DNA from: Pseudomonadota bacterium
GTDB taxonomy: Bacteria; Babelota; Babeliae; Babelales; CAIQNR01
Direction: 5' to 3'
Assembly (NCBI GenBank): GCA_027487215.1
Contig: JAIYDZ010000004.1
Span: 122,414 to 186,413, forward strand
DNA: 64,000 nt
Under the pieces are notes generated by a model. The model was not told the origin of the DNA and did no database searches. It was given only the letters and a program-made list of their open reading frames with translations. The translations under genes and the position numbers were made by a program. Shown here piece by piece: positions 8,716-18,362 of the stretch; positions within the stretch are counted from its first letter, which is position 1; the number at the start of each line of letters is the position of its first letter.

Positions 8716-9303
8716 ATGAAGATCTTTAAAACGCTTCCCAATGTGCCTACAATTCTTACGTTAAGTCGAATTTTTTTCTCTCTCACTTTGCTTCCATTTT
8801 TAATGTTTTATGTCTTACCTTTGCATGACTTTTGGTCGAGCAAAATTCTTATGATGGTTTGCTTTCTATTAAGTTTGACTGATTTTTTTGATGGCTATTT
8901 TGCACGTAAATATCACCAAGAAACAAAATTAGGTAAATGGCTTGATCCAATTGCTGATAAATGTTTTGTTGGAGCGGTACTGGGCACATTAGCAATGCTT
9001 GGTCGGATTTCGTTGACGTGGGTGTGTATGATAATGGCACGTGAAGTTATTGTCACATTCTTTAGATGGATTGGGAGAAATCGAGGATTTTCTGTTCCGG
9101 TACTCTTTATAGGAAGACTCAAAACTACTTTTCAATATACCTATATTATGTATGTCGTTGGTGTGCCATGGGGCATCAGTACAGATCTTGAAACAAGTAT
9201 TGGGTTGCTTATTTTGGCTGTAATGGGTTTGGCGTCCTTAGTATCGGGTATTGTGTATTCAGTATATTTTGTACATCAGTGGTACCTTCACAGTAGAAGA
9301 TAA
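8716..9303 (+). CDS. pgsA: CDP-alcohol phosphatidyltransferase (PgsA-like)
   Basis: The full family signature is present: Asp56, Asp59-Gly60, Ala63-Arg64, Gly73, Asp77 and Asp81 with the exact canonical spacing. These residues bind Mg2+ and the CDP group. At 195 residues with several membrane helices it fits phosphatidylglycerophosphate synthase, which joins CDP-diacylglycerol and glycerol-3-phosphate at the inner membrane. Related cardiolipin- or phosphatidylserine-type enzymes cannot be excluded. The ribosome-binding site is weak (GGTGA). The DNA ligase starts 10 bases after its stop. Confidence 0.85.
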   Translation: MKIFKTLPNVPTILTLSRIFFSLTLLPFLMFYVLPLHDFWSSKILMMVCFLLSLTDFFDGYFARKYHQETKLGKWLDPIADKCFVGAVLGTLAMLGRISLTWVCMIMAREVIVTFFRWIGRNRGFSVPVLFIGRLKTTFQYTYIMYVVGVPWGISTDLETSIGLLILAVMGLASLVSGIVYSVYFVHQWYLHSRR

Positions 9304-9313
9304 AGAGAGTCGT

Positions 9314-11041
9314 ATGAAATTTAATGCTCTGGCGCGCACTTTTGATGCCATCGATAAAACAACTGGACGCACACTTATCACGGGGCTTCTTGCCCAGGTG
9401 TTGCGTGATGCAACTGCCCAAGAAATCGAACATATCTGTTACCTTGCATTAGGCACATTAAATCCACCACACGTTGGAACTCAGTTTGCTATTGCACAAA
9501 AAACTATGATTAAAATTGTTGCAAGTCTTTTAAACCAGACTCCCGAATGGGTTGAGCTGGAAGTTCAACAAAAGGGTGATTTAGGTTCAGTGGTTGAGCA
9601 ATTTTCGTGGGAAGGTTCACAAGAGCTTTCTGTTGAAGATGTCTATCAATCATTGGTTTTAATTGAAGATCTTAACGGTACTGGTTCTCAAGAAAGAAAA
9701 TCACAAAAAGTTCAAGAATTATTACTACAACTTGATTCTTTAAGTGCAAAATATGTCATACGTATTATTTTAGGAACGTTACGTCTTGGTTTTTCTGATA
9801 TGACCTTGGTTGACGCGTTATCGTGGATGGTAACAGGTGACAAAACGTTGCGTGAAGACATTGAAGATGCCTATAACGTATGCGCTGATAGTGGTTTAGT
9901 TGCACGTGCGTTAAAAGAGGGCGGGATTGAAGCAATTCGCGCTATGGAAATTCATGTAGGTGTTCCTATTCGTCCTGCTGCAGCTGAAAGAATGCCTGAT
10001 GTGCAATCAATTGTTGATAAGCTCGGCGTGTGTGTTGCGCAACCCAAATTTGATGGATTTCGCTTGCAGGTGCATGTTGATCTGACCCAAGAAACTCCGT
10101 TAATACGCTTTTTTTCGCGTAACTTAACTGATATGTCAAACATGTTTCCTGAGTTTGTTACTGCATGTAAAACGTTGCCTTTAAAAAGTTTTATCGCCGA
10201 TGGCGAAGCAATGGTTTATGACCCTAATACAAAAGTATTTATGCCGTTTCAAGAAACAGTAAAACGCCGCAGAAAACATGGTATTGAAGAACTTGTTTCT
10301 GAACTTCCGTTACAATTATATCTTTTTGATCTGTTGTATAGTGATGGCGAAAGTTTGCTTGATGTGCCGCATGATCAGCGGAGAGATGCTTTAAAAAAAA
10401 TAGTAGCAAGTAGTTCTGGTGATGTTTTGCAAGTAATAGACGAAAAACTTATACATTCTGCACAAGAACTTGAAAATTATTTTATTGAAGAGATTGCATC
10501 AGGTCTTGAGGGTTTAGTGGTTAAAAAACCTCATGCAATTTATCAGCCAGGCAAGCGTAATTTTAATTGGATAAAACTTAAATATCAGGCTGCCGACAAA
10601 CTGCAAGACACTATTGATGTAGTGATTATGGGGTATTATCCAGGAAAAGGAAAACGCTCTCAGTTTGGTATTGGAGCATTTTTAGTTGGTATTTATAATA
10701 GTCATTCAGATTGTTTTGAAACTGTCGCAAAAATTGGAACAGGCTTGAGTGATCAGCAATGGGTTGAATTAAAAGATTTGTGTGATGCGCTTAAAGTACC
10801 CGCGCAACCTCATAACTATACCTGTGATAAAGCACTTGCTCCTTTTGTATGGATTCAGTCAGGGATTGTGTGTGAAGTTCTGGCCGATCAGGTTACCTTG
10901 TCACCCGTTCATTCTGCTGGCAAGACTGAACATCGTTTAGGATTTGCGCTTCGTTTTCCACGATTTGTTCGTTATCGTGAAGATAAATCTCCTTATCAAG
11001 TAACTACTGTTGCAGAACTTGAAACGTTCTATCAACGGTAA
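9314..11041 (+). CDS. lig: ATP-dependent DNA ligase (archaeal/eukaryotic type)
   Basis: The motif I lysine that takes the AMP is Lys245 in PKFDGFR. Motif III-like YLFDLLYSDG, the EGLVVKK motif IV and WIKLKYQ motif V follow in order, then the OB domain (GYYPGKGKRSQFGIGAFLVG). The N-terminal 200 residues form the helical DNA-binding domain of ligase I and archaeal ligases; total 575 aa is the archaeal length. I chose ATG 9314, where the family's usual start (MKFNALARTFDAID) begins. Most bacteria use the NAD+-dependent LigA as replicative ligase, so this gene was probably gained by transfer or serves repair. It is coupled to pgsA. Confidence 0.92.
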   Translation: MKFNALARTFDAIDKTTGRTLITGLLAQVLRDATAQEIEHICYLALGTLNPPHVGTQFAIAQKTMIKIVASLLNQTPEWVELEVQQKGDLGSVVEQFSWEGSQELSVEDVYQSLVLIEDLNGTGSQERKSQKVQELLLQLDSLSAKYVIRIILGTLRLGFSDMTLVDALSWMVTGDKTLREDIEDAYNVCADSGLVARALKEGGIEAIRAMEIHVGVPIRPAAAERMPDVQSIVDKLGVCVAQPKFDGFRLQVHVDLTQETPLIRFFSRNLTDMSNMFPEFVTACKTLPLKSFIADGEAMVYDPNTKVFMPFQETVKRRRKHGIEELVSELPLQLYLFDLLYSDGESLLDVPHDQRRDALKKIVASSSGDVLQVIDEKLIHSAQELENYFIEEIASGLEGLVVKKPHAIYQPGKRNFNWIKLKYQAADKLQDTIDVVIMGYYPGKGKRSQFGIGAFLVGIYNSHSDCFETVAKIGTGLSDQQWVELKDLCDALKVPAQPHNYTCDKALAPFVWIQSGIVCEVLADQVTLSPVHSAGKTEHRLGFALRFPRFVRYREDKSPYQVTTVAELETFYQR

Positions 11042-11069
11042 CTAATGCAGTATAAAACTGTGTAATGTC

Positions 11070-11100
11070 TTGACGCTGCGCTGTTGCTAATGACTATAGT
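11070..11100 (+). promoter_or_regulatory. Possible promoter of the giant secreted-protein gene
   Basis: TTGACG (11070-11075) precedes TATAGT (11095-11100) with a 19-base spacer, longer than the usual 17. It lies 24 bases before the ATG. Confidence 0.4.
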
Positions 11101-11124
11101 GCAAGTGAAAAAAGGGAGAATTGT

Positions 11125-14100
11125 ATGAAGCTAAAAAGCAGAGTGTTATTTTTACTTATTATCTTTATTAATGTTTTAAATGGTGCAGCCAGCTCTGTGT
11201 GGAGTGACTTTGATACTCCTCCTACACGGACTGTTCAAACAGCAGCTGTAAAACCGTCAGCAGCTTCTGCTGCAGATTTGGTTGCCCTACAATCGGCAGA
11301 TAAAACAGGGGTTGTTCTTTTTAATGATTTCTATCGAAGACTGGTCGGCGATCAAAGTGGAGTGTCTTATAAAGGGGCTCTTTTAAAATCGTTACAGTTT
11401 TATAGCACCTATGTCCCTGGTCAAATGGCAGTTTCAAAAGAAAGTCCCTTTCAAAATATTCCTGCAGCAGATGAGAGTTTTTATGGTTCACTGGGTGGCT
11501 CCTATTTTGCCCTTGCGTGTGCTCCTGAAAGTTACCCGTTAATGATTGTCAAAACGGTGTGTCTTGATGCATTGACATTTATCAAAGGAAGAACGTCTCA
11601 GCTTGAGAGCCATTTTTACCGCTCTGCAACATCAGATCTTTTTATTCCTTTTAAAACAAATGGGTTTCAAGGACAGTTGGCATTGGTTGATAATGCTATT
11701 GCGCAGATACAGGAAATCATAACCAAAGCATCAGCGCGTGCTGGTTCATCTCAAAAAAAGTTTCAAGATGCGTTTCAGCCAGTTTTTGATAATTATTATC
11801 AACAGCGTGACCAGTATATTGTTCGTTGGTTTTTTACCCTCATTACACAGTTAGCGCGCACCTATAACGAAACAAATGCGCAGTTAAAAAATTACTTTTT
11901 TGAATCGCTTCCTGAAAGTGCAGCGCTTGCAGCTCAACAAGCTGTTTTTGAACAAGCATTAAAGCGACTGGTTACATTAACTTCGACCTGTACCATTGGC
12001 AATTATACGTTAGTGACAACTAAAGCGTCTGATGATCCTTCTACCGTATTTACTCAAAAAAATGATTTTATTGATGCGGTGTTAAAAGACGTTGCCGGAT
12101 CATTGGCTCAGATTAGTGCATTTGCTGCAACTGTTTCATTAGAAAAAGCCTCTGCCGTTGCGACAGGCAAAACAGTGCCCTCAAATCAAGAGCAGCCAGT
12201 AGTACTGTATGGAAATTATACTGATATTCCTGCTTTTCAAACCTATCAGTCAAAAGGTTCTCAATCTGACGCTCCCATTTCATCCGGCTCGTTGACAGCA
12301 GATCCAGCATTTACTCCCATTTATGAACTGTTTCAGGTGCTTAATAATTGGGTATCTGATGCCATTCGTGCTTATGGATTTGATCTTGATAATACAAGTT
12401 TATGGCGTACAAAGGGAACAAGCCCGATTGTTGCAGTGCCAACATCACAGGGTTCTGTTAATCCTGTAAAGGCTCAGGAGCAAGCGCTTAAAGAATTTAT
12501 GAATGCATCAGGTGCTTCGTCTTCGTCTTTACAAGCGCAGACTATTTTTAATGAGTTAGTAAAAGCGTCTGAAATTTTTGCTGCTGCAGCTGGATATTAT
12601 AAAAGTAGTAATAATGGGTCTGCGGCTCAAATGTATCAAGCAAAAAGTGCGGCATTAAAGCTGGTTAAAGAACAGTTTCAAAAAGCGGTCAGTGCGTATC
12701 AAATGATTGATGGAGCGCCCACATTTGCATTAGCTAATAGCGCTACTAAAATTCAGGGTGATTATTATCAGGAGGCTCAGGAAGCATTTGGACTGGCAGC
12801 GCAAGCGCTTAAGCTGGTCGATGCGGCCGATCTGGTAGGATATACCAAACAATTATCAGCGCAGCTGGGTGTTTTACGATACCAATCGGTGTTGCAAGGA
12901 TTTGTTGAGTATTATAAAAAATATTCAAATGCGTATAGTCAGTATGCTCTAGAAATTCCTCGGCTCGGTGATATTAACGAGGAATATAAAGGCGTGATCG
13001 CCACTGATTATCAAGATTATTTAGCAGATATGTTTGTAGGGTTTGAAGAACTGCTTGCGCAAGCTATTGATCATTATCGACAACAATTATCATTCTTTTT
13101 TAGTTTGAGTCAGTCTGATACGAAAGAAACTCAGGAAGCCATTGAGCAGCTTCGTGCCTCAATTGAACTTCTTGATACTTTTTGGCAGGGACTGTCAGGT
13201 GTATATCGTTGTGCGGTAGATGAAAAAGGACAACAGCAGTGTACTGTTGCACAGCAGCCATTGGGAGCGTATACAGAATGTATGTCAGGCAGTAGCTCCA
13301 AAAAATGTTTAGGTGCCGATAATTATATCGAAGCGGCAACCAGTGGTTCTTTGGGGGATGTTATTGCATGGGTTATCTTTGCAAATCAGCAGTATCGTAC
13401 TACGCAGTATTATTTTGAAAAAATTGATGAGCTTCTTGTTAAGTATCCTAATCAGTTATCTGCTTATACTGCTTTGCAAAAGTTATTTAAAAAAAATGAT
13501 GGAACTTCTTTTACCTTTTCTGAATTTTTTGCTCTTCATCAAGCCCGTTTATTTGTAAGTGTTGGACAAAAGCTATTGCTTGGTCAATCATGGTCAACTC
13601 AACAAGAAGGGGAACGCTCTGCTTCGCCTGTATGTGTGTATTTGTTAAGTTTGTCAGCAGCTTGCTATCAGCAGATAGGATTGACTGCTCAGGCTGAAGG
13701 AGTACGTGGAATCATACAACAGGTGCTTGCCCAAAATACATCTTGGTCAGGAGTTTTTGAAAAAGCAGCAGGGTATTTAAAGCAACAGGTACAAGGGCCG
13801 CACAAAACAGTACAAGAGGCTCAAAGTGCATTTCAGCAGGCACTTGCCTATTACCAGACGGCCTATTTAATTAACCCTTCTGCTGTGCAAGATGATTATT
13901 TACGTTTTATTTCATCGTCGCTTATGCAAACAACTGATACAAAAGAACCACAAAAACAGAAATTTGAAGGATATTCTGAATGGCTCGCACGTCAATCAGC
14001 AACGTTACCTTTTGTTGATCTTTATCGAGCAAGTCTCTTGTATCAGGGATATCTTATCTGCACAGTGCAACAACATGTACAGGCAGATGCTTTTTTAAGT

Positions 14101-17088
14101 GCAGCTCGTAATGCGTTACAGTCATTTTATACTCAGCGAGATGCGTTGTTTGCAAGTGTAAAGATTGATGTTTCTACAAAACTTTCTCCTGCTGAATTTA
14201 CTAAAAAAGAGCAGGCATTTCAGTCGTTACTTCTTTCAGAACGGTTGTTACATAATGCTCAGTCGACTGCATCATTTTTAAAAATGTTATATGCGGCGCA
14301 CGCAGCACAGGATCTTGAATTCAAGCCTGTTCAGGGAACGATTAATGGACTTATTGGGAATTTTTATAAAAAGGGTGCCGACGATCTTTTACGCGAACAA
14401 CAGAAAAATTATGTGCAAGGAGTCTCGTTAAATAGTCCTCTTGATACTGCTTTTGATGATATTGTAGCGCGTTATACCCTTGCAGGTAGTTACTACGCTC
14501 AAGCACAGGACCAGGATAATTATGTTCTTACTCAAATTGGTATTACTAACACTGTAGCTTTTCAGACGTACAGTTCGATTGTGCCGGTCGTTTCCTGTAT
14601 GGTACAAGGTGTAAACGCGGGAGATAAAGATACAACGACTGTAGTGTCAGATGATCAGATGAGTCTTTATCGTTTGTGTGGTCAGCCAGTTGCGCTTGAA
14701 AAAATTGCAGCAACCTATACTGATGATATGCCCTTATATCTTTTGAGATTAAAGAAAGAACTGATTCCGCAAGAGTATGTAAAAACTGCGATGGCATCTT
14801 TACAAAAAAATGATCCTATTGGTTTGGCTGTTGGTATTTTATTTCCTCTTTACAAAGCAAATTTGTCTGGTCAGGTTTCAAATGCTGGCTTAGTAAATGC
14901 GCAGGAATATAATGCCCGTTATGAAAAACAGGTCCGTCGTATGCTTTCTCAGGGCGTTACATTGTGTGGCACGGTGGTAAAAGGTTCATTGTCGGTTGAA
15001 AAAAGTTCTATTGCAACAGGTGAGCAGGATGCAATGGGCAAGTCTGTTATGAAAGATGTGTTTTATTTAGTTCAAAAAAACATGCCGATTGAACCCCTTC
15101 CTCGTTTTATGGGGGAATTAAGTTCTGCTTATCAACTTTATAATGAAGTGCCTGCAAAGCTGTATGCCGATGGAGTAACAGCAGTATCAGTAGCAGGGCA
15201 AACCTTTGTTCCAGCACATAATCTTGCTGGGCAAAAGGCAGTACAAGAAGCACTCTATGCAACATATCTTGCTGCAGCGGTGCCCTATTTAGCGCACAGT
15301 AATCAACTAAAAAATTCTGCTTTGTATCAGCAAATACAAAAGCTTACGGATGCTGATCGTTTAAAAGCTTCATTTGGACAGTACAGTAGTGTGTACGATG
15401 ACATTCAAGACACCTTTGAAAACATTTTAGGAATTTATGGAGCATTAGAAACGTTTATCCAAACAGGAGCAGCAGGAAAAGAAATCATAAACGGTTTACA
15501 AGCGGACGCTTATTTACAGTGGATGGAATTAAACACCAGTCTTTTATGTGGCGATCCGACAAACAATAGATTTAAAGAGCAGCTCAATGTGTTGATTAAT
15601 TATGCTCAGCAGGTTTCTTATTATGCTTCCTTGGTAAAAGATGGTGCTGCTAAAAAATCACGAGCAACACTTTTACTGGTAAAAGCGTTAGAACGTGCAG
15701 GAGATATGCTCTATAACTCTGTTGATACTCCTCCTTCTACTTTTTATCCACAAGCCACAACCGTGTATCCTGTTGCAGTTCCATTGCCTGCACAAGTCGT
15801 TAAGAATGCAGCACCAGTTTATACTTTTCACCGTTGGAAAGATGCGTTGAAGTTTTATATGATCGCAGCTGGTCAGTTAAAAAATGGAGTAAGTGAGGCT
15901 ACACAACCGTCGGCTGAACTTTCTGATTTATTGAAAGAGCTCCAAAAAAAATTGGTACTTACTACGTCTCATCTTGCAATTTTTCATTTGACTCGATTTG
16001 GTTATAATGCGTTTACTCACTGTTTGGCCACTTTAAAAGGCGATAAAAAAGGAACCTATCCGCTTGCAAGCGTTGATCAAAAAACAACTGATAAGGTGTC
16101 TGAGAAAAATGGAAAAATAATGCAGGACCTCGTTTCTCATCCAGAGTATTGGGATACTATTACCATTGATCAAGTAGGAGCAGATCCTAATTATCCTGCG
16201 TATCTTTATCCAACAACTGGTGCTTATCCTAAGGTTCAACTTATTAAAGATTCTTCAGGGACTCTTATTTACACCTGTGATCCAAAAGGAGTTCCTTATA
16301 GTCTGCTCCCTCAAGATGCTACAAGCACTCAGTTTCAAGGAGTCGCTTCTTTACAACATCCAACGTTTCAAAAACTCCTTAAAACAGGATTAGTGGGCGC
16401 GCAGCAAGCAAGTTTTGCTCAGTGGGAATCGGGCGGTGGCGCGGGAGGAACTTCTTTAAATGCTGATAAAGCATACAAATTTATGCATGATGATTGTGCA
16501 TTGGCAATTTATTATCTTATGGCGGCACTTGATGAGGTGGGGAATATGTTTAAACCACCAAAAATTGACCCACGCTCAACGGTTATCTCTCCCGAAAGCA
16601 TTACAGTGTCGCGAGAGATTTTGAATGTTTTTACACGAAAACCTGCGTTTGGAGTCTGGTATGATCCGGCAGGGCTGCCTGTTATTTCTGTACAGTTTTC
16701 TGATAGTAGTGCAAAAAAAGGTGATGCTCAGGCAAAAGCAGTGAGTCGCTTTGAATTTTTAACATCAGTCATTGGTGACGGTGATAAGATGAATGTCATT
16801 CTTGATCTTTCAAATCCACAAAAAATATATCCCCATACATTACAGTATTGGGTTTCTCAGCCAGTATGTGCCGCAGATATGTTGAGTCCTGTTCTTGAGT
16901 GGATGGATGCGGGACTTTACAGCGTGGTGCAAACGTGGCTTAGTCAATTACATCTTGTTGCCCGTGCATTGTATTGGCGTACATACCTACCCGGAACTGA
17001 GTATCAAGACGCACAAAATCAGATCTCTACTCAAGTTCAGCAAATGAGTAAAATGAGTAACTCTGATTTTGATAACTATGTGGGATAG
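11125..17088 (+). CDS. Giant secreted protein of unknown function (1,987 aa)
   Basis: One uninterrupted frame encodes a signal peptide (MKLKSRVLFLLIIFINVLNG) and then almost 2,000 residues rich in Ala, Gln, Tyr and Ser. Much of it looks like consecutive helix pairs with the spacing of TPR-type solenoids (for example AAAGYYKSSNNGSAAQMY, YYQTAYLINPSA), but no repeat unit is well enough conserved for me to count. The C-terminus has a more globular, beta-rich part around residues 1650-1930 (GVWYDPAGLPVISVQF). No enzyme motif or membrane helix is evident beyond the signal peptide. GGGAG precedes the ATG and a terminator follows, so it is its own transcription unit. A surface or scaffold role is only a guess. 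Confidence 0.85.
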   Translation: MKLKSRVLFLLIIFINVLNGAASSVWSDFDTPPTRTVQTAAVKPSAASAADLVALQSADKTGVVLFNDFYRRLVGDQSGVSYKGALLKSLQFYSTYVPGQMAVSKESPFQNIPAADESFYGSLGGSYFALACAPESYPLMIVKTVCLDALTFIKGRTSQLESHFYRSATSDLFIPFKTNGFQGQLALVDNAIAQIQEIITKASARAGSSQKKFQDAFQPVFDNYYQQRDQYIVRWFFTLITQLARTYNETNAQLKNYFFESLPESAALAAQQAVFEQALKRLVTLTSTCTIGNYTLVTTKASDDPSTVFTQKNDFIDAVLKDVAGSLAQISAFAATVSLEKASAVATGKTVPSNQEQPVVLYGNYTDIPAFQTYQSKGSQSDAPISSGSLTADPAFTPIYELFQVLNNWVSDAIRAYGFDLDNTSLWRTKGTSPIVAVPTSQGSVNPVKAQEQALKEFMNASGASSSSLQAQTIFNELVKASEIFAAAAGYYKSSNNGSAAQMYQAKSAALKLVKEQFQKAVSAYQMIDGAPTFALANSATKIQGDYYQEAQEAFGLAAQALKLVDAADLVGYTKQLSAQLGVLRYQSVLQGFVEYYKKYSNAYSQYALEIPRLGDINEEYKGVIATDYQDYLADMFVGFEELLAQAIDHYRQQLSFFFSLSQSDTKETQEAIEQLRASIELLDTFWQGLSGVYRCAVDEKGQQQCTVAQQPLGAYTECMSGSSSKKCLGADNYIEAATSGSLGDVIAWVIFANQQYRTTQYYFEKIDELLVKYPNQLSAYTALQKLFKKNDGTSFTFSEFFALHQARLFVSVGQKLLLGQSWSTQQEGERSASPVCVYLLSLSAACYQQIGLTAQAEGVRGIIQQVLAQNTSWSGVFEKAAGYLKQQVQGPHKTVQEAQSAFQQALAYYQTAYLINPSAVQDDYLRFISSSLMQTTDTKEPQKQKFEGYSEWLARQSATLPFVDLYRASLLYQGYLICTVQQHVQADAFLSAARNALQSFYTQRDALFASVKIDVSTKLSPAEFTKKEQAFQSLLLSERLLHNAQSTASFLKMLYAAHAAQDLEFKPVQGTINGLIGNFYKKGADDLLREQQKNYVQGVSLNSPLDTAFDDIVARYTLAGSYYAQAQDQDNYVLTQIGITNTVAFQTYSSIVPVVSCMVQGVNAGDKDTTTVVSDDQMSLYRLCGQPVALEKIAATYTDDMPLYLLRLKKELIPQEYVKTAMASLQKNDPIGLAVGILFPLYKANLSGQVSNAGLVNAQEYNARYEKQVRRMLSQGVTLCGTVVKGSLSVEKSSIATGEQDAMGKSVMKDVFYLVQKNMPIEPLPRFMGELSSAYQLYNEVPAKLYADGVTAVSVAGQTFVPAHNLAGQKAVQEALYATYLAAAVPYLAHSNQLKNSALYQQIQKLTDADRLKASFGQYSSVYDDIQDTFENILGIYGALETFIQTGAAGKEIINGLQADAYLQWMELNTSLLCGDPTNNRFKEQLNVLINYAQQVSYYASLVKDGAAKKSRATLLLVKALERAGDMLYNSVDTPPSTFYPQATTVYPVAVPLPAQVVKNAAPVYTFHRWKDALKFYMIAAGQLKNGVSEATQPSAELSDLLKELQKKLVLTTSHLAIFHLTRFGYNAFTHCLATLKGDKKGTYPLASVDQKTTDKVSEKNGKIMQDLVSHPEYWDTITIDQVGADPNYPAYLYPTTGAYPKVQLIKDSSGTLIYTCDPKGVPYSLLPQDATSTQFQGVASLQHPTFQKLLKTGLVGAQQASFAQWESGGGAGGTSLNADKAYKFMHDDCALAIYYLMAALDEVGNMFKPPKIDPRSTVISPESITVSREILNVFTRKPAFGVWYDPAGLPVISVQFSDSSAKKGDAQAKAVSRFEFLTSVIGDGDKMNVILDLSNPQKIYPHTLQYWVSQPVCAADMLSPVLEWMDAGLYSVVQTWLSQLHLVARALYWRTYLPGTEYQDAQNQISTQVQQMSKMSNSDFDNYVG

Positions 17089-17117
17089 ATGTAGAGAACA
17101 TTTTGATTGAAAAATTA

Positions 17118-17143
17118 AAGCCCGGAGAGATCCGGGCTTTTTA
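17118..17143. terminator. Bidirectional intrinsic terminator
   Basis: A 9-bp stem (AAAGCCCGG with CCGGGCTTT) encloses loop AGAGAT. T-rich tails exist on both strands, so it can end the giant gene on + and the WD40 pseudogene on -. Confidence 0.8.
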
Positions 17144-17171
17144 ATATGCTTTTTTTGTTGATGGTGAGAAA

Positions 17172-18260
17172 TTAATCTACTTCTTCTTCTGCAACTGGAG
17201 ATGTGGGTGTAGTAGTTGGTGCATCGTGTGCAGTTGTCTGAGAGTAAGTAGATGGTATTCCTAATTTGAAAGTGGGAGAAAGATCTTTGAAAATATTAGG
17301 AGCGTATTCAATAATTCCTGTTTGTGCCCATTCAATGATCTGTGCTAAAGGAGCTTCGTAAAGATTCGATTCCCAAAGATTCAATTCCCATACTCTTGCA
17401 GTTCTATCCTTAGAGGTAGTAAAAATTTGAGATTCATCAGGGCTGAACTGTGCACAGGTGATTGCTTCCGTATGTGGTAATTTATAAGTGAGTTTACCAG
17501 AATTTGCATCCCATAGTGCTGCAGTTCCATCGGCGCCAGCAGTTAGGATTTGAGATCCATCAGCTTTAAAATAGGCGGTGTTAACTATTTTATCAAAATC
17601 TAGAAAAAAGAGCTGTTTACCAGTGGTGGTATCATAAATCTTTGCTAATCCATAGTTGATAACAACAATCTGAGAGCCGTCGGGACTAAATTGTGCAAGT
17701 CTAACTCTACTATTTTCATTCTCTAATGTACTTATAGTTTTGCCCGTAGTGGCATCTAAGACTCTGATAGTTGTTGTTTGAAAACCACAAGGAAATGCTG
17801 CGATTTTAGATTCATCAGGACTAAATTGTACATTCCATATTTCATTATCTCTATCATAGTCGAATCTGCGAACAAGAGTATGGTCGTCAATATTCCATAT
17901 TTTGATGTGATTGCTAGAAGTAGTTACAATATGCGATCCGTTTTTGAGAAAGTGTGCATCGCCAATTAGATAATCGAATTCTAAGACAACTTCACCAGTA
18001 GTGATATCCCATATTCTTGAGGAAGGTCAGTAAGATTAAGAGGTTTTTTGAGAGCAGCAGTTCCATTAAAACTTTGCAATCCTTTAAAATATTCATTATA
18101 GGTGCGTAATTTTTCCCATTTTTCTGAGGAAAGAGAATAGGTTTTTTCCTTCGGCAAGATTTACCGTGAGCGCAGTATCGTCTTTCGGTAGTGTATCTGC
18201 AGGTTGAGCTGCATGGAGTTGATTTAACCCAAAAAGTAAAAACAGTAATAAACGCTTCAT
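17172..18260 (-). pseudogene. Frameshifted secreted WD40-repeat protein
   Basis: ATG 18260 follows AAAAGGAGG-type sequence and opens a signal peptide (MKRLLLFLLFGLNQLHAAQ). The frame is lost at an A6 run (18142-18147), continues one frame over to about 18020, then shifts again. From there to the TAA at 17172 one frame is open and encodes about six WD40 blades (RIWDITTGEVV, IKIWNIDDHT, AKIYDTTTGK, AALWDANSGK, ARVWELN) plus a Pro/Thr-rich acidic tail. That long part contains no ATG, GTG or TTG until 17384, so it cannot restart properly. Length (about 360 codons) and order match the intact 347-aa protein at 62136-63179, its paralog. Removing one A from the A6 run repairs the first shift. Confidence 0.75.
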
Positions 18261-18362
18261 AGAAACCTCCTTTTAAGACCTTGTATCCATTTATAAAAAA
18301 GATAACAGTTTTGAGGTTAAAATTGCAATAAAAGGCATTAGGTAAGGATATTTAAGTAGTTT

